From an uncultured Pseudobdellovibrionaceae bacterium (GTDB lineage: Bacteria > Bdellovibrionota > Bdellovibrionia > Bdellovibrionales > Bdellovibrionaceae): a DNA stretch of 33,747 nucleotides. The stretch is taken from contig CALCCV010000316.1 in the NCBI GenBank assembly GCA_937900305.1, positions 1 through 33,747 on the forward strand, given 5' to 3'. The position numbers were made by a program, and so were the translations under genes. The notes below the pieces were generated by a model that ran no database searches, was not told the origin of the DNA, and saw nothing but the letters and a program-made list of their open reading frames with translations. Position 1 is the stretch's first letter. Every line of letters begins with the position of its first letter. Of the stretch, positions 24,011 through 32,200 are shown one piece after another.

Positions 24011-26151
24011 AATTGAACCTCCTGAACTTTATTGAGACGCGAAACACTCAAGAGCATCATCGAAAAGCTCACGAACATTGATATCACAGCACCCAAAGGA
24101 CTAAACTTACCCATGCCAGCAAGAACAAAAGCGAAAGCGTTATAAAAAAAAGCCGCACATGCCGTTTGAATTAGAACTTTTCGATACTTTTTTGAATATT
24201 GAATCGTGTCTAGAATCAAATCGAGATTGGGTAATTGAAGATGAAAGTCCACCGGAGCAAATCCAATAACCCTTTGGCCTAGTCGAAAGCCGACGCGAGC
24301 TTTTGCGAGCGCCAGAGTATCGTTGAGCCCGTCTCCAACGAATATCGAAGAATCTTGAATTCTCGCCGCCTTTTCTTCCGGTGCGAGATTCCCATGATAA
24401 GAAATTTTCTCGTCAAGCTCAGTGAATTGGCTCCCAGCGCCTGCGAGTGGATCTCCAGAGAGGACTTCTATCTTCGCTTTACGACATAGCGCCAAGAGAT
24501 TTTTAAGAAACGCTAAAGAATTTGAGTCATAAACACTTTTAACAAGAATTTGACCTGTTACAATTCCATTGATGCAGACGTAAGGGTAAGGCGAGTCGCA
24601 TGGCACTCTTAATCCTTTTTCTTCTAAAAAACTGTCTTTCCCAACGATGATCCTTGTTCCATCATTTGCCTCGGCTTCAATGCCTTTTCCGGGATGTTCT
24701 ACAATTTTCTGAATAGATTTGAAATTTCCTTTGATCGCAAGCCCCCGCAAAATCGGATGCTGGGATTTCTCGGCAAGAGCGTTCAAATATGGAAGGGTAA
24801 TTTCGTCATCCTGATTTACAGGAGAAAAATCAGACTCAACTGCTTCCAGGGTTCCTGTTTTATCGAAGTAGAAATTATCAATTGTGCTCACGTCTAGGAG
24901 CGCATCTACTCGCGAAAGCATTATTCCGTGTTTTAACAAAGCAACATGAGCCATTTGTTTCATTAATGGAATAATGCTGGCAAAGAGACAGGGGCAAAAA
25001 ATTAAAATGCCGACAAAAAAGGATTCAATAACCCTTCGCATTTCAGCGCCACTCACTGCTTGCGTCACTGAAACTAAAAGCGCCCCACTAAATGCAAAGA
25101 TTACGAGACCACTTTCGATTTTGGAAAAAATCTTCGCGTATCGGGATTTACTGCTCTCCGAAAGCAAGGCTGCTTCAGCCCAGCTATCTATCTTTCTTTC
25201 GCCTTGAGGAGCCGTAACGACTAAATTGAAATCAGCCTGCGCAATTGCGCCCGCAAAAATTTGATCTCCCTTTTTTAAATGAATGAGGGCTGGCTCCCCA
25301 CTCATAAGGTGGTTGTTTAATTCTGCCGTATCGGTACCAATCACTCCATCGAACGGTACGACCTCATGTCGAGAAACTTGGATCAGATCACATTTTTTTA
25401 TCTGAGAGACTTCGGCAGAAACCCATTTGTTTTTTCTAAAAACGTTAACGGTTTTCTTTTTTGGATGGAGCTGAAATAGGATGTTGTGAGTGAGCTTGGT
25501 AGTAATAACGTTCTCAATCTTCTTTGTAAGTAATAAGATCGCAACGATCATCGAACCGGAATCTGCATAGGTCGTATTGTGACGTGAGAAAAGAGCGATC
25601 ACCGAAATCGTGAATGCACACATTCCACCAAAAAAAATAAAGAAATCTAAAGTTAAAAGCCTGCTGAACCATAGGGCTCGTAGCCCCGACTTACCGAAGG
25701 GTACAACTCCAATAAGAATGGCGGGAAGTCCGAACGCAGAAGAAGCGAGTGCAAGATAATAAAGTTCATCAGAAGAAAGCTCTCCGCCCGCATATCCAGC
25801 AAATGCTAACATTGAAGACCACATTGCGAAAAACCAAACTAAACTAACAAGTAGCCAAGGAATTTTGCGATTTGATTCGCGCTTTAGACTTTCATGAAAA
25901 TTCAGGATCCAGCCGTCAGACTGCTTTTTGATTCCAAATCCAATGCGCACGACCTTGGCCTGGACAGATTGATCGAGAGGTCCACTGTTTGTTGCAGTAT
26001 TGGTCCGTACCACCAATAGTTTACTTGCATAGTTCAAGTCGGCTGAATCAACACCCTCGATTTGCGCCACTGACTCACGAATGTTTTTTGCGCAAGTCGA
26101 ACACCACATTCCAGATATGAAATATATAAGTTGGGGCGCCTCGGCAGACAC
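24007..26151 (-). CDS. ccoI: CcoI/FixI-type copper P-type ATPase for cbb3 oxidase assembly
   Basis: The protein is 714 residues with a GTG start behind GGAAGGAG. An N-terminal heavy-metal domain (GMWCSTC, C17 and C20) is followed by the copper transport motif CPC (386-388), the phosphorylation site DKTGT (D430) and GDGLND (near 617). GMWCxxC and overall length match the CcoI/FixI group, which exports copper for insertion into the CuB site of cbb3 oxidase. The actuator motif reads SGEP (284-287) where TGES is usual. It is the first gene of the minus-strand operon, divergent from ccoN. Confidence 0.88.
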   Translation of the reverse strand: MSAEAPQLIYFISGMWCSTCAKNIRESVAQIEGVDSADLNYASKLLVVRTNTATNSGPLDQSVQAKVVRIGFGIKKQSDGWILNFHESLKRESNRKIPWLLVSLVWFFAMWSSMLAFAGYAGGELSSDELYYLALASSAFGLPAILIGVVPFGKSGLRALWFSRLLTLDFFIFFGGMCAFTISVIALFSRHNTTYADSGSMIVAILLLTKKIENVITTKLTHNILFQLHPKKKTVNVFRKNKWVSAEVSQIKKCDLIQVSRHEVVPFDGVIGTDTAELNNHLMSGEPALIHLKKGDQIFAGAIAQADFNLVVTAPQGERKIDSWAEAALLSESSKSRYAKIFSKIESGLVIFAFSGALLVSVTQAVSGAEMRRVIESFFVGILIFCPCLFASIIPLMKQMAHVALLKHGIMLSRVDALLDVSTIDNFYFDKTGTLEAVESDFSPVNQDDEITLPYLNALAEKSQHPILRGLAIKGNFKSIQKIVEHPGKGIEAEANDGTRIIVGKDSFLEEKGLRVPCDSPYPYVCINGIVTGQILVKSVYDSNSLAFLKNLLALCRKAKIEVLSGDPLAGAGSQFTELDEKISYHGNLAPEEKAARIQDSSIFVGDGLNDTLALAKARVGFRLGQRVIGFAPVDFHLQLPNLDLILDTIQYSKKYRKVLIQTACAAFFYNAFAFVLAGMGKFSPLGAVISMFVSFSMMLLSVSRLNKVQEVQL

Positions 26152-26267
26152 TTCGACTCCTTCCTATCACTTATTGACAGGTTTATATAAATGTTGCATC
26201 TTAAATACAATAATACAACAAAATTGCAATTCTCTTCAGATGTAAGGGCTTTGCGAGGGGCCGCATT
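26152..26267. promoter_or_regulatory. Divergent promoter region between ccoI and ccoN
   Basis: This AT-rich 116-bp gap drives both arms of the respiratory cluster. TGTTGCATCTTAAATAC (26192-26208) contains GCATCTT, an NsrR half-site, but the other half is poor. TTGACA (26174-26179) could be a -35 for the plus strand; for the minus strand TTGCAA and ATTTAA are 17 bp apart (26203-26231). GAGGGG lies eight bases before the ccoN start. The regulator assignment is inferred. Confidence 0.4.
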
Positions 26268-27803
26268 ATGGATGTAAAGTTGGTGTTTTTGATTTTGACG
26301 TTCTCGATCTCGGTCCTGGGTATGTTGGCTTTTGTCATAGCCCTGATCCAAAAACAGGTCCTAGTGCCACATCAAGCCGCCGAAGCGATCTTTGGAAATG
26401 GTGAATTAGGAACGTCTGAGTTAGATGCTAAAAGTGCTCTGAGCAGTCATTGGCAGAAACTCGATCAATCGGCTAGACGTCCTATTACGTTCGCCATCGT
26501 TGTCTCGGTAATTTGGTTAGTTTTGGGCTCTATTTTCGGTCTTCTTGTTTCATTTAAATTTCACGCTCCTGATTTTTTAGGAACCCAAGCACTTTTAACT
26601 TTCGGAAAGCTCAGACCTCTTCATCTTAATATCATTGCATACGGATGGCTCTCTCCGGCAGCACTTGCAGTTGCCATGTGGCTTGTTCCTCGACTCACGA
26701 AAGTGCCGTTGCAAAATACGAAAATTCTTTTCGCAGCGGGTTTTCTTTGGAATATCGGCGTCATTCTTGGGTGTATTGGAATTCTATTTGGCTACTCTGA
26801 TGGCCTCGAATGGCTCGAATTTTGGTGGCCATTTAAAATTTTGCTGGCACTTGCTGGAGCTATGGTTGCTATTCCATTATTTCATACGGTCTACCTTAGC
26901 AAAGAGAAGCATTTGTATGTCACTTTGTGGTACTTTATCGGCGCTCTGATTTGGTTTCCCGTTCTTTTTATCATCGCAAATTCTCATTTTCTACATTCTG
27001 GAGTTCAGCAGGCAATTGTAAACTGGTGGTTCGCGCATAACGTCCTCGGGCTTTGGGTTACGCCCCTTGGAATCGGAATCGTCTATTATTTAATTCCTAA
27101 AATTACAGGTTATCCAATCGCCTCCTATCAACTTTCTCTCTTTGGATTTTGGGGACTTGCGCTCTTCTATTCACAAGTAGGAATGCACCATTTGCTTGGT
27201 GGCCCTATTCCAACATGGTTGGGGAATTTATCTGTTGTCATGAGCGTTGGGATGTCGATTCCAGTCATTACGACTGCAATTAACCACCACGTCTCAACCT
27301 ATCGACACTTTCATGTTTTGAAAGATTCGGTTGTATTAAGATTCGTCGTGTTTGGGGCCATGTCTTATACGGTTAGTTCGCTTCAAGGATCGCTTCATTC
27401 ACTCCGGACTTTTAATTACATCACCCATTTTACTCACTGGACCGTTTCGCACGCGCATTTGGGTCTCTATGGCTTCACTACGATGGTTCTTTTTGGTGGT
27501 ATTTATTTTGCGCTGCCGAGACTCGTTGGCCGAAACTTTAAGCATCCGGGGCTTCTAAACCTTCATTTCTGGATTGCTGCGACCGGAATCATTATTTATG
27601 CCGTCGGACTTGGAATCGGAGGATGGCTACAAGGGGAAGAGCTTAGGAACATTCACGGAAGTTTTGAGACTTCAGTTAAGCTCACTATTCCATATCTCAT
27701 CGTCCGAAGTGTCGGCGGGACGCTCATGCTCATTTCTCACATTCTGATGCTGTACAACGTCTTAAGCATTTTGCGTCCCGAGAAAGTTGAGGTGAGCAAA
27801 TGA
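26268..27803 (+). CDS. ccoN: cbb3-type cytochrome c oxidase catalytic subunit
   Basis: The protein is 511 residues with about 12-13 membrane helices. Haem and copper ligands are visible: low-spin haem b H119 (RPLHLNIIAYGW) with H397, high-spin haem H395 (WTVSHAHLGLYGF), CuB H257 (FAHNVLGLW), H307 and H308 (GMHHLLGGPIP). The helix-VII tyrosine that cross-links to the CuB His in cbb3 enzymes is kept as Y301, 44 residues after H257 exactly as in CcoN. That favours true oxygen reduction over NO reduction. The N-terminal extension of about 70 residues is longer than usual. The stop overlaps the ccoO start (ATGA). Confidence 0.92.
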   Translation: MDVKLVFLILTFSISVLGMLAFVIALIQKQVLVPHQAAEAIFGNGELGTSELDAKSALSSHWQKLDQSARRPITFAIVVSVIWLVLGSIFGLLVSFKFHAPDFLGTQALLTFGKLRPLHLNIIAYGWLSPAALAVAMWLVPRLTKVPLQNTKILFAAGFLWNIGVILGCIGILFGYSDGLEWLEFWWPFKILLALAGAMVAIPLFHTVYLSKEKHLYVTLWYFIGALIWFPVLFIIANSHFLHSGVQQAIVNWWFAHNVLGLWVTPLGIGIVYYLIPKITGYPIASYQLSLFGFWGLALFYSQVGMHHLLGGPIPTWLGNLSVVMSVGMSIPVITTAINHHVSTYRHFHVLKDSVVLRFVVFGAMSYTVSSLQGSLHSLRTFNYITHFTHWTVSHAHLGLYGFTTMVLFGGIYFALPRLVGRNFKHPGLLNLHFWIAATGIIIYAVGLGIGGWLQGEELRNIHGSFETSVKLTIPYLIVRSVGGTLMLISHILMLYNVLSILRPEKVEVSK

Positions 27804-28393
27804 ATAAGGCTTATATTTTTGTATTTGGAAGTACGAGCACAATTGCCCTGTCGATCTTTCTTTTCGTACTCGTCCCCAGGATGCAAATAACAGAAGTTAA
27901 TAGTGAATCAATTAGCGCGCAGACTCCATACACCGATGCAGAGCTGCGAGGCCGACACGTTTATATCGAAAATGGCTGCATTTACTGCCACTCTCAGCAA
28001 GTGCGGGATCCAGTGGCCGGAGCCGATAAACAATTTGGCTGGGGACGACCAAGCCTGCCCTCTGATTACATTTACGACAAACCACATTTGCTCGGCACAA
28101 TGCGAACAGGACCGGATCTTTCAAACATCGGTTCTCGTCAACCAAGCCGAGACTGGCATCACCTTCATCTCTACAATCCAAGGTCCCTAGTGAGTTGGAG
28201 TATCATGCCCGGATTTTCATTCTTGTATGATATTTCTATTTCCAAAGAATCGCCGAAAGAAGGAGCTATTCGGGTTCCTGGCGCCGAAGATCAGTGGCTT
28301 GTTCCCCATGAAGAAGCTGAAGATCTCGTCTCATACCTGAAAAGCTTAAAACGTGACCGGGAACCCATGAAAGCCTCGGAGGCAATTAAATGA
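27800..28393 (+). CDS. ccoO: cbb3 oxidase mono-haem subunit CcoO
   Basis: The protein is 197 residues: an N-terminal anchor helix (YIFVFGSTSTIALSIFLFVLV) and a periplasmic cytochrome c domain with CIYCHSQQVRDP (C60, C63, H64) and the likely Met ligand in SWSIMPGF (M136). The GRHVYIENGCIYCHSQQVR stretch is the CcoO signature. It passes electrons to CcoN. It overlaps ccoN and the next cytochrome gene by 4 bp at each end, so the three are translated together. Confidence 0.93.
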   Translation: MNKAYIFVFGSTSTIALSIFLFVLVPRMQITEVNSESISAQTPYTDAELRGRHVYIENGCIYCHSQQVRDPVAGADKQFGWGRPSLPSDYIYDKPHLLGTMRTGPDLSNIGSRQPSRDWHHLHLYNPRSLVSWSIMPGFSFLYDISISKESPKEGAIRVPGAEDQWLVPHEEAEDLVSYLKSLKRDREPMKASEAIK

Positions 28394-29016
28394 CTTTCAA
28401 ACATGACAAATTAGAAAATGAAAAAAAAGATCCCACCGAAGGCAACTCACTTAAGTTTATCAATGTTCCACTGGTTTTGATCGCACTTTTTTTAGGTTTC
28501 GGAGTCTCATACTTAGCTCTCAGGACTCCAAATACATCTTTCACTCCAGGTGATAGCCGAACACCTCCTGAATCTGCGCAAACACAAAAATCAAATGATG
28601 CCAAAAATGATGGGAATGACCTTTCTGCGATGATGGAAAAAGGAAAGCAAGTGTTCACAACAACTTGTCAGGCCTGTCACCAAGCAAACGGCGCGGGAAT
28701 CCCCGGAGCTTTTCCGCCCCTTGCAGAGTCAGAATGGGTGAATGGCTTTCCTAAACGCATGGTGGCGATTGTTCTGCACGGACTACAGGGAGAAATAAAC
28801 GTTAAGGGCCAAAAATTCCAGGGCGTAATGCCACCTTTTAAAGATCAGCTGAAGGCGGAAGATATTGCCGCAGTCGCAACTTATGTTCGCAATTCTTTCG
28901 GTAATAAAGCGGACTTAGTTACGACTGAATTGGTGAACCAAGTAAAAGAAGCAACCAAATCCAAAGCTGCATCTTGGAACGGTGAATCCGAACTGAACGG
29001 ACAAAAGTGGGAATGA
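28390..29016 (+). CDS. Membrane-anchored mono-haem cytochrome c in the ccoP position
   Basis: The protein is 208 residues: cytoplasmic N-terminus, one membrane helix (VPLVLIALFLGFGVSYLAL, about 26-44), a flexible Ser/Pro/Asp linker and one cytochrome c domain (CQACHQANGAG, C93/C96/H97; likely Met ligand M147). Canonical CcoP has two haems; this has one. The domain is clearly related to the cytochrome fused to NirK here (both share AFPPLA, HGL.G and the YVRNSFGNK/FVRNSFGNK end). A C-terminal tail of 20 residues is additional. It probably receives electrons for the oxidase and could also exchange them with NirK. Confidence 0.85.
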   Translation: MTFKHDKLENEKKDPTEGNSLKFINVPLVLIALFLGFGVSYLALRTPNTSFTPGDSRTPPESAQTQKSNDAKNDGNDLSAMMEKGKQVFTTTCQACHQANGAGIPGAFPPLAESEWVNGFPKRMVAIVLHGLQGEINVKGQKFQGVMPPFKDQLKAEDIAAVATYVRNSFGNKADLVTTELVNQVKEATKSKAASWNGESELNGQKWE

Positions 29017-29469
29017 ATGGAACTAAGAGGACCGCCAGATAAAATTGTGACCGTGAATGGCATCGACTTTAGTCACGACGAAATCTTGCGAGTCGTAGAT
29101 GATTTTTATACGCGCATTCAGAATGATTCTGTTCTTCAAGTGCCATTTAAATCAGTTGGTGACTGGCCCGAGCACATTCAAAAACTCACTCACTTTTGGT
29201 GGGTCCGATTCGGCGGGAAACCTTATCTTTTCAATTATTACAATCCTGTTCCAAAACATTTCTTCGCCGGATTTAATCGTGACCTACTGACGAGATGGCT
29301 TTTTATATTCCAAGAGACTCTTCAATCACACTTAACATCTGAGCAAGCCGCGCTCTGGAGACTAGTCTCTGAACGGATGGGCGAAGGCCTATCTATGAAA
29401 AATGAAATTTTTAGGAGGGAATATGAATCACGAGAGCAAGAACTTAGAGGAGATCGCGAGTCTTCGTAA
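29017..29469 (+). CDS. Group III truncated haemoglobin
   Basis: The protein is 150 residues. Key globin residues by comparison with Campylobacter Ctb: TyrB10 in VDDFYTRI, HisE7 in WPEHIQKLTHFW, proximal HisF8 in PVPKHFF and TrpG8 in LLTRWLFIF. Group III truncated haemoglobins bind O2 and NO and are linked to NO tolerance, which fits the cluster. The ATG directly follows the preceding stop (TGAATG). The last 47 bases are shared with the next gene. Confidence 0.9.
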   Translation: MELRGPPDKIVTVNGIDFSHDEILRVVDDFYTRIQNDSVLQVPFKSVGDWPEHIQKLTHFWWVRFGGKPYLFNYYNPVPKHFFAGFNRDLLTRWLFIFQETLQSHLTSEQAALWRLVSERMGEGLSMKNEIFRREYESREQELRGDRESS

Positions 29470-30043
29470 AATTCGTGTGCATGAGCCTTTTGCTGAATAT
29501 CTGAATTCCCTTCCTGACATGCATAGCTTTGATATTTCGTTGTTGGATTGCTACCGCATGGCAGGTCATGCTTGCCACGCTATCACAGGTGCGTTTCTTA
29601 TGACGGAGGCTGCGATTGAAAGACTTTTTCCTGAAACAAAAGTCTGTGAGCGTGGTGATATTGTCGTGGAGTTCGGCTCAAATCTTGACGAGCGGGCAAC
29701 TGGTCCAAGGTCCAACGTCATTAGCTTTATTACGGGCGCTTGGGCGGCTACGGGATTTCCTGGTCTTAAAGGAAATTTCAAACGTAAAGATTTAGTTTCG
29801 TACGGACATTCTGAGCTTGGGAAAAACTCAATAAGATTTTGCAGAATTTCAAACGGTAAGAACGTCGTTATTGAATGCGATCCAAGTGAATTCTTAAATA
29901 ACCTCGCTTGCAATTTGGATTTCCCAGAAAAGTGGCGAACAGAGATCTGCGCGATTTTGAAGAACCACTTAAAAGTGTTGAAAGTTTCGGTATTGTGCGA
30001 AACCGCGCCTAACAATTTATATAGACCGAATGGCTGTTGTTAA
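29423..30043 (+). CDS. FmdE-like protein
   Basis: The protein is 206 residues from ATG 29423 behind GGAGGG, overlapping the haemoglobin gene. MAGHACHAITGAFLMTEAAI and the later VISFITGAWAATGFPGLKG follow the FmdE-family pattern (GHxC...G near the N-terminus, then a glycine-rich stretch). The protein ends in CC. FmdE-type proteins are soluble and often metal-binding. The role next to NO-related genes is not known; a metal or redox accessory function is inferred. Confidence 0.5.
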   Translation: MNHESKNLEEIASLRKIRVHEPFAEYLNSLPDMHSFDISLLDCYRMAGHACHAITGAFLMTEAAIERLFPETKVCERGDIVVEFGSNLDERATGPRSNVISFITGAWAATGFPGLKGNFKRKDLVSYGHSELGKNSIRFCRISNGKNVVIECDPSEFLNNLACNLDFPEKWRTEICAILKNHLKVLKVSVLCETAPNNLYRPNGCC

Positions 30044-30407
30044 AAACCCCTTCATCAGAGTTTGTATCTTTATCGTTGGAATTTTGTCGGTTTCGCTAGG
30101 GTTTGTTGGCGTCTTTCTGCCGGTCCTTCCGACGACACCCTTTATCTTGCTCGCCGCTTGGTGTTTTCTAAGAAGCTCTGAGAGGGCACACTTCTGGATT
30201 TATCGGCAGCCGCTTTTCGGAAAAGCCATCAAGAACTGGGAAGAGCACCGATCTATTTCTAGACAAAATAAGATACTAGCGATTTTAACGATCACTCTTT
30301 CGATCATTTTCATTTGGCTTAGGGTAAATAATTTGTGGATTAAATATATGATCACGGCCTTACTTCTATTCGCTTCGACCTTTATCTCCATGCAGAAAGA
30401 AAGGTAA
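30030..30407 (+). CDS. YbaN/DUF454 inner-membrane protein
   Basis: The protein is 125 residues. VSLGFVGVFLPVLPTTPFILLAAWCFLRSS is the DUF454 signature and is followed by a short cytoplasmic loop (HFWIYRQPLFGKAIKNWEEHRSI) and two C-terminal helices (ILAILTITLSIIFIWL, YMITALLLFASTF). The function of the family is not established, but members sit near respiratory and haem genes. It overlaps the FmdE-like gene by 14 bp. The ribosome site is weak, so coupling is likely. Confidence 0.85.
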   Translation: MAVVKNPFIRVCIFIVGILSVSLGFVGVFLPVLPTTPFILLAAWCFLRSSERAHFWIYRQPLFGKAIKNWEEHRSISRQNKILAILTITLSIIFIWLRVNNLWIKYMITALLLFASTFISMQKER

Positions 30408-30446
30408 TTCTCGTCAGTTTGTTCGAGAAGAAAGTGAAACAGCGGT

Positions 30447-30860
30447 TCAGTCCTTATCTCGCTTCCTCTTCTGTCGTACTCGATAAAGAGATCCGCAAGA
30501 CTTTGAACACCATCTGACGTTTGACCTACCAATAAAAAACTTTCGGCAATCCTTTAGGTCACAACGTTTTAGATTTGCAAGTGCGCCCGTCGCCAACAGA
30601 TGAGTTATCCCGTATGCCGACTGAAGTTCTGGGTCACTCATCATCGAGTTTGAATCAGCAATGTAACGCCAATAAGGCAGACCGTTTTCCGAATACTTCA
30701 AGACGTGATGAAAGCGAATGTGCTGTATTCTTGCGTTTAGGTGTTTGATGGCCTTTTCAGTAATTCCGTCATTCACGAAAATCTCAAACCAGTCGTGAAT
30801 GATGATCTTAAAATACTCGTCGTAGGTAAGCTTTCGAGTCTTTGTTTCTTCGTTGATCAC
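30447..30860 (-). CDS. CGNR zinc-finger protein, N-terminus uncertain
   Basis: The protein is 137 residues from GTG 30860. The C-terminal motif CDLKDCRKFFIGRSNVRWCSKSC is the CGNR zinc finger (residues about 99-121), seen in transcription-factor-like proteins, followed by a basic tail. The same frame is open and protein-like for 38 more codons upstream (ending at TAA 30978-30980), with residues such as EEKEPFLLYRKGELIGWGDS that look genuine, but this stretch has no ATG, GTG or TTG. The true start may be unusual, or the gene has lost its start codon. A palindromic operator lies just upstream (30990-31004). Confidence 0.65.
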   Translation of the reverse strand: MINEETKTRKLTYDEYFKIIIHDWFEIFVNDGITEKAIKHLNARIQHIRFHHVLKYSENGLPYWRYIADSNSMMSDPELQSAYGITHLLATGALANLKRCDLKDCRKFFIGRSNVRWCSKSCGSLYRVRQKRKRDKD

Positions 30861-30958
30861 GGCTGCATTCGCAGCGTCGATCAGGTTTTTAACGTCACTG
30901 TCGCCCCAACCAATAAGCTCGCCTTTCCTATAAAGCAGAAAGGGCTCTTTTTCCTCGT

Positions 30959-31005
30959 GTAACGCCTTTTTCAGAATTTAGCCCCCTTGAAGGCGTAACG
31001 CCTTT
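30959..31005. promoter_or_regulatory. Palindromic operator with a second half-copy
   Basis: AAGGCGTAACGCCTT (30990-31004) is a perfect 15-base palindrome about one central base. GTAACGCCTTT recurs exactly at 30959-30969 and 30995-31005, 36 bp apart. It lies between the divergent CGNR and CoiA-like genes, so a shared regulator is likely; the CGNR protein is an obvious candidate. Confidence 0.5.
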
Positions 31006-31061
31006 AATGAGATAAAGTGTTACATCAAAAAGATAGGATTATCAATGAATTGGGGTAAAGC

Positions 31062-31898
31062 ATGAGATTTGCGATAGTTAATGGCGAAAAGATAGAAGCT
31101 GAGAAGGGTCTCACAGGCGCCTGTGTCGGGTGCGATCAACCAATGATCCCGAAGTGCGGACAAATAAAGGTAAAGCACTGGGCTCACAAATCACAGTGCG
31201 AGTGCGACCGCTGGTGGGAGAACGAAACGGAATGGCACCGCTCTTGGAAAAATAACTTCCCAACTGAATGCCAGGAGATCAGACACCGTGCGAACGACGG
31301 CGAATGGCATATCGCTGACGTGAAGACAAAGCAGGATCATATTCTGGAGTTCCAACACTCCTTTTTGAATCCTGAAGAGCGGCAGGCGCGAAACAATTTT
31401 TATGGTCTGAATTTAATATGGGTTGTTGATGGCCTGAAGAGAAAGAATGATCTAGCTCGGTTGAATTCAATTTTGAAAACTGCCAAACTCATAACTCAAG
31501 GAATCAATCTTATTCAGCTTCCATCGCTTCTCGATGACTGCTCGATCTTAAAAGAATGGTCTGAGTGTAGTGGCCCTGTATTTTTTGATTTTGGAATGGA
31601 GGCCCCGCTATGGTGTCTGCTGCCAAAAACATCCAAAGGACAATATTACATCGGACCATTCGCTCGCAAGAATTTCATCGAACTTCATAATGGACTATTG
31701 ACTCAAAACGGACAGACCTTTTCGGAGCTAATTAAGGTCCTTAATGAAATAGTGTTTGCCTACGAAAATCCGCAGCAGCAAGTCGTTAGGATTCAAAGTA
31801 GACCACCTATGATGCAGAGGCAGCCAGTGATTCCTTCGAGTTTGAGATATTTATTTTATTCAAACCGTTCGCCACGACGTCGGAGCAGAAGGTTTTAG
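31062..31898 (+). CDS. CoiA-like nuclease
   Basis: The protein is 278 residues. A zinc-binding N-terminus (CVGCDQPMIPKCGQ, then KHWAHKSQCECD) is followed by a PD-(D/E)xK nuclease core: EWHRSWKNNFP, HIADVKTKQDHILEFQHS (catalytic D, E and Q) and ERQARNNFYGLNLIWVVD. This is the CoiA competence-protein layout. The C-terminal 100 residues are not recognised and end in a basic Arg/Ser-rich tail. DNA uptake or repair is the family role; here it is inferred. Confidence 0.75.
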   Translation: MRFAIVNGEKIEAEKGLTGACVGCDQPMIPKCGQIKVKHWAHKSQCECDRWWENETEWHRSWKNNFPTECQEIRHRANDGEWHIADVKTKQDHILEFQHSFLNPEERQARNNFYGLNLIWVVDGLKRKNDLARLNSILKTAKLITQGINLIQLPSLLDDCSILKEWSECSGPVFFDFGMEAPLWCLLPKTSKGQYYIGPFARKNFIELHNGLLTQNGQTFSELIKVLNEIVFAYENPQQQVVRIQSRPPMMQRQPVIPSSLRYLFYSNRSPRRRSRRF

Positions 31899-31951
31899 AG
31901 AGAGTCGAATTGGCTGAATACCTCGTAGGCCTCTGCCTCTCCGAGAACTTT

Positions 31952-32200
31952 CTAATGCTCTAGAATCTCTTTCAGCTTGGCCATCTCAAGATCCATTTCC
32001 TTCATAGCTGCATCGAATTGGCTATCGTTCATGATTGGAGGCTGGAAAATCGTCATCATTACGGTTGCCCCATCACCATTTCTAATAACACGAGCGGGAA
32101 CAGTCCAACTTGCTTGAGGATCTTTCCATGTATGATCGAAGATGCCCAAATCTTTCACTAAGTTCATCTTCAGCTCTCCCTCTCCGAATTTTGTAACCGT
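31952..32200 (-). pseudogene. C-terminal half of an SRPBCC protein, after an in-frame TAG
   Basis: This continues the frame of 32201-32440 directly after TAG 32201-32203. It reads TVTKFGEGELKMNLVKDLGIF, then WTVPARVIRNGDGATVMMTIFQ and a long amphipathic helix (DAAMKEMDLEMAKLKEILE), the beta strands and closing helix of the START/SRPBCC fold. An ATG at 32167 has GGAG-like sequence upstream and could start a 71-residue fragment. Confidence 0.65.

Noticed and set aside
26192-26208. Full NsrR binding site between ccoI and ccoN
   Set aside because: Only one half (GCATCTT) matches well; the other half is poor, so it is noted only as a possible half-site.
26268-27803. CcoN-like subunit as a NO reductase of the newer haem-copper families
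   Set aside because: The cross-linking tyrosine of cbb3 oxidases is kept at the exact spacing (Y301, 44 residues after H257), and ccoO follows, so oxygen reduction is more likely.
31112-31123. ACAGGCGCCTGT resembling the dyad of the CCGTCCCA modules
   Set aside because: It lies inside the CoiA-like coding sequence without the GTCCCA pair, so it is likely chance.
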